Shown here piece by piece: positions 62,725 to 64,000 of a stretch of DNA of 64,000 nt (position 1 is its first letter; every line of letters starts with the position of its first letter). Under the pieces are notes generated by a model. It did no database searches and was not told where the DNA came from. It worked only from the letters and a program-made list of their open reading frames with translations. This stretch comes from Spirochaetia bacterium (GTDB lineage: Bacteria > Spirochaetota > Leptospiria > Turneriellales > JAOUOS01). The position numbers and the translations under genes were made by a program. The DNA is taken from the NCBI GenBank assembly GCA_029880285.1, contig JAOUOS010000011.1, forward strand, positions 17,718 through 81,717, in the 5' to 3' direction.

Positions 62725-63018
62725 AAATGTTCCTCTTGGTTATCCATGTTTTATATTCGGACAAAATAAGTTAATGAAACAAATTGTATGCTTTTTAATT
62801 ACAAGCGTCCAGTTTTTTTGATGCCGCGTTTGCTTTTGGCTTATTCATTTTTATAGAAACAAAACAAACTGCCAAAATCAGTTGACAAATTGCCTTAAAA
62901 ATCAGATAAGTTAAAAAAAAATAAAATGTCATTGTGTTTTAAAAACCTGTGCCGCAAGCGAAGCTGCCCAAAGGCGTATCGAGGGATGTATCGAAGTACA
63001 GGTTAAGGGGCAGGGAAT
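62725..63018. other. Intergenic region with GC-rich repeat
   Basis: No gene is seen. The segment 62944-63004 is GC-richer than its surroundings and is bounded by the inverted pair AACCTGT (62944-62950) and ACAGGTT (62998-63004). It contains TATCGA twice. On the minus strand it includes GCGGCACAGGT, an 11-mer also found just past the giant surface gene at 6027-6037. Confidence 0.55.
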
Positions 63019-64000
63019 ATGAAAAATCAATTAAATAAAATTAATTTGACCCGCGGCTATGCTTCGGCATCGCAAGGCTTCGCCAAATGGTGTAACACCA
63101 CATGCAGCCGTGGGCTATTTATATTAATTCTAAGTTTATTAATATCATGCGGCGATGATGTTATTCAAAAAGCGCAGAATTTTATTCCCAATAAACCGCC
63201 TAAGATAATCAGCTTTACATCAGATTCTCCGGGCGGCGCCACCCTTTTGCCCAACCAGTCTTTTAACGTGACGGTAACGGCAGAGGACCCCAATGAAAAC
63301 GAAATGACTTTTACTTATACTTCAGATTTAGGGGCTTTTACCCAGCAAAAAGATGAAGGCGGTACATCTACGGTAAAATATGTACTGCCGGGTGAACTTT
63401 ATTCCGGCTTTGAAGCGATTGTTACCGTCACGGTAACCGATTCAAAAGGGGCTTCAACAACACAAAGTTTAAATCTTGGCAGCGGCAAAACAGGCCCGCA
63501 GATAACATTGCCCGATGGTATTGTTTTAGGCGAATATTTAAATAATGACTCTTATACATCGGTTTCTTTTGAAGCCGATAGCAACGGATTTTATCAGTAT
63601 TACCATAATCTGGTAACAGGTTTAGATCCTGCGCAGTATCCTGAATGTAACGTAAATTCTGCTTTAGGTACTCCTTTTTATTTTTACGAAAGCGAAACAA
63701 CGGTAGTCATAGATATTTTTGGCGCTTCTTATGGGGGTATGGGCTCAAATGCCGAATCGCCTCCTATTGTTATCCCGCCAGATGACGGTGTATACCAAAT
63801 TTGCATAGGCGTAAGAGATGCCTTAAATCAAGATAGTTTTCTTGGCGGTACCGTGGGGCTTGTCGTTACCGTTGATAACATACAGCCGGTTACGGCAGTT
63901 TCTTCGCCGGGAGGTACATACAGTACAACACAAAGTATTACCCTTTCGTGTTCAGATGATGTTTCGGGTTGTGAAAAAACAATTTATACTTTAGACGGTA
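63019..64000 (+). CDS. Large lipoprotein with Ig-like and chitobiase-type domains (3' end outside window)
   Basis: The frame is open from the ATG at 63019, preceded by GGCAGGGAAT, to the end of the window; at least 327 residues are visible. The signal peptide ends in the lipobox LLISC. Ig-like or PKD-type segments follow (PPKIISFTSDSPGGATLLP onward), and near the edge a chitobiase/CHB_HEX-type domain begins (SPGGTYSTTQSITLSCSD). Codon use is GC-rich like that of the left-edge giant protein. The signal peptide is odd: a 65-nt palindrome-ended, GC-rich segment (63050-63114) separates the lysine-rich start from the hydrophobic core. It was identified by translating the frame by hand. Confidence 0.85.
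   Translation, partial: MKNQLNKINLTRGYASASQGFAKWCNTTCSRGLFILILSLLISCGDDVIQKAQNFIPNKPPKIISFTSDSPGGATLLPNQSFNVTVTAEDPNENEMTFTYTSDLGAFTQQKDEGGTSTVKYVLPGELYSGFEAIVTVTVTDSKGASTTQSLNLGSGKTGPQITLPDGIVLGEYLNNDSYTSVSFEADSNGFYQYYHNLVTGLDPAQYPECNVNSALGTPFYFYESETTVVIDIFGASYGGMGSNAESPPIVIPPDDGVYQICIGVRDALNQDSFLGGTVGLVVTVDNIQPVTAVSSPGGTYSTTQSITLSCSDDVSGCEKTIYTLDG
63050..63114. repeat. GC-rich inverted-repeat element inside the signal-peptide codons
   Basis: CCCGCGGCT (63050-63058) and AGCCGTGGG (63106-63114) are inverted copies with one mismatch, and TGGTGT-A-ACACCA (63088-63100) is a perfect inner palindrome. The segment is read in frame as a non-hydrophobic insert of about 22 residues. It looks like a small palindromic insertion, but no second copy is in the window. 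Confidence 0.6.

Noticed and set aside
1..64000. Prophage or insertion sequence
   Set aside because: No transposase, integrase or phage structural gene was seen anywhere in the window.

Overview
The window looks like chromosome from a low-GC, double-membrane, motile bacterium, most probably a spirochaete (Spirochaetota), perhaps uncultivated. The lineage is an inference. It rests on the mix of 7TMR-DISM sensors with SpoIIE-type phosphatase domains, a metallo-beta-lactamase protein with two cyclic-nucleotide-binding domains, a cyclase-like protein paired with a FecR protein, many lipoproteins with spirochaete-style lipoboxes, an MCP, PilZ and SPOR proteins, and strongly AT-rich codon use. No ribosomal RNA or other decisive marker is present.

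Layout. Positions 1-6000 hold the 3' part of a very large, GC-richer surface or secreted protein: an Ig-like domain, 15 cysteine-rich repeats, two FGE-sulfatase-type C-type-lectin folds, then two (Ig-like + C-type-lectin) modules. The last module has the architecture and C-terminal signature of a diversity-generating-retroelement (DGR) variable protein. Behind it come hairpins, a 34-nt palindrome, a PIN/RHH toxin-antitoxin pair and a broken 7TMR-DISM histidine kinase. 8-10 kb has two lipoproteins. 10.3-12.6 kb is tRNA-Arg, prfA and ftsW/rodA. 12.6-15.5 kb is a reverse-strand nfeD, PilZ, cardiolipin-synthase group. 15.6-21 kb has sanA, a Panacea-domain gene, a LipB-DUF309 fusion, a glyoxalase-II-like hydrolase and an unusual ATP-grasp + FMN-dehydrogenase fusion. 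21-22.8 kb is amtB-glnK behind a clear sigma-54 promoter.

22.9-36.9 kb is signalling and envelope: two divergent DISM-SpoIIE paralogues (one apparently dead), a DNA translocase with no membrane domain, uppP, a cyclase-like protein without metal-binding aspartates, and a FecR-like protein with a long charged linker. 36.9-48.1 kb holds htpG, metallo-hydrolases, an ArsC-like protein, a CLC channel, hisI, an ArgA-like acetyltransferase, a SPOR protein and groESL under a degenerate CIRCE. 48.3-58.1 kb has serS, a three-gene operon of degenerate signalling proteins, rpoD, an orphan HicB-like gene and an MCP. 58.1-62.7 kb is yebC-ruvC-ruvA and a UPF0182 membrane protein. The window ends inside another GC-richer lipoprotein.

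The two GC-richer ends (about 1-6.1 kb and 63-64 kb) differ visibly in codon choice (GGC, GAC, GCG) from the housekeeping genes between them. The leading candidate for an exciting system is the DGR-type variable protein at the left edge; its reverse transcriptase and template repeat are not in this window. Secondary candidates are the ATP-grasp/FMN fusion, the LipB-DUF309 fusion, and the recurring theme of membrane or envelope signalling proteins whose catalytic residues are missing.
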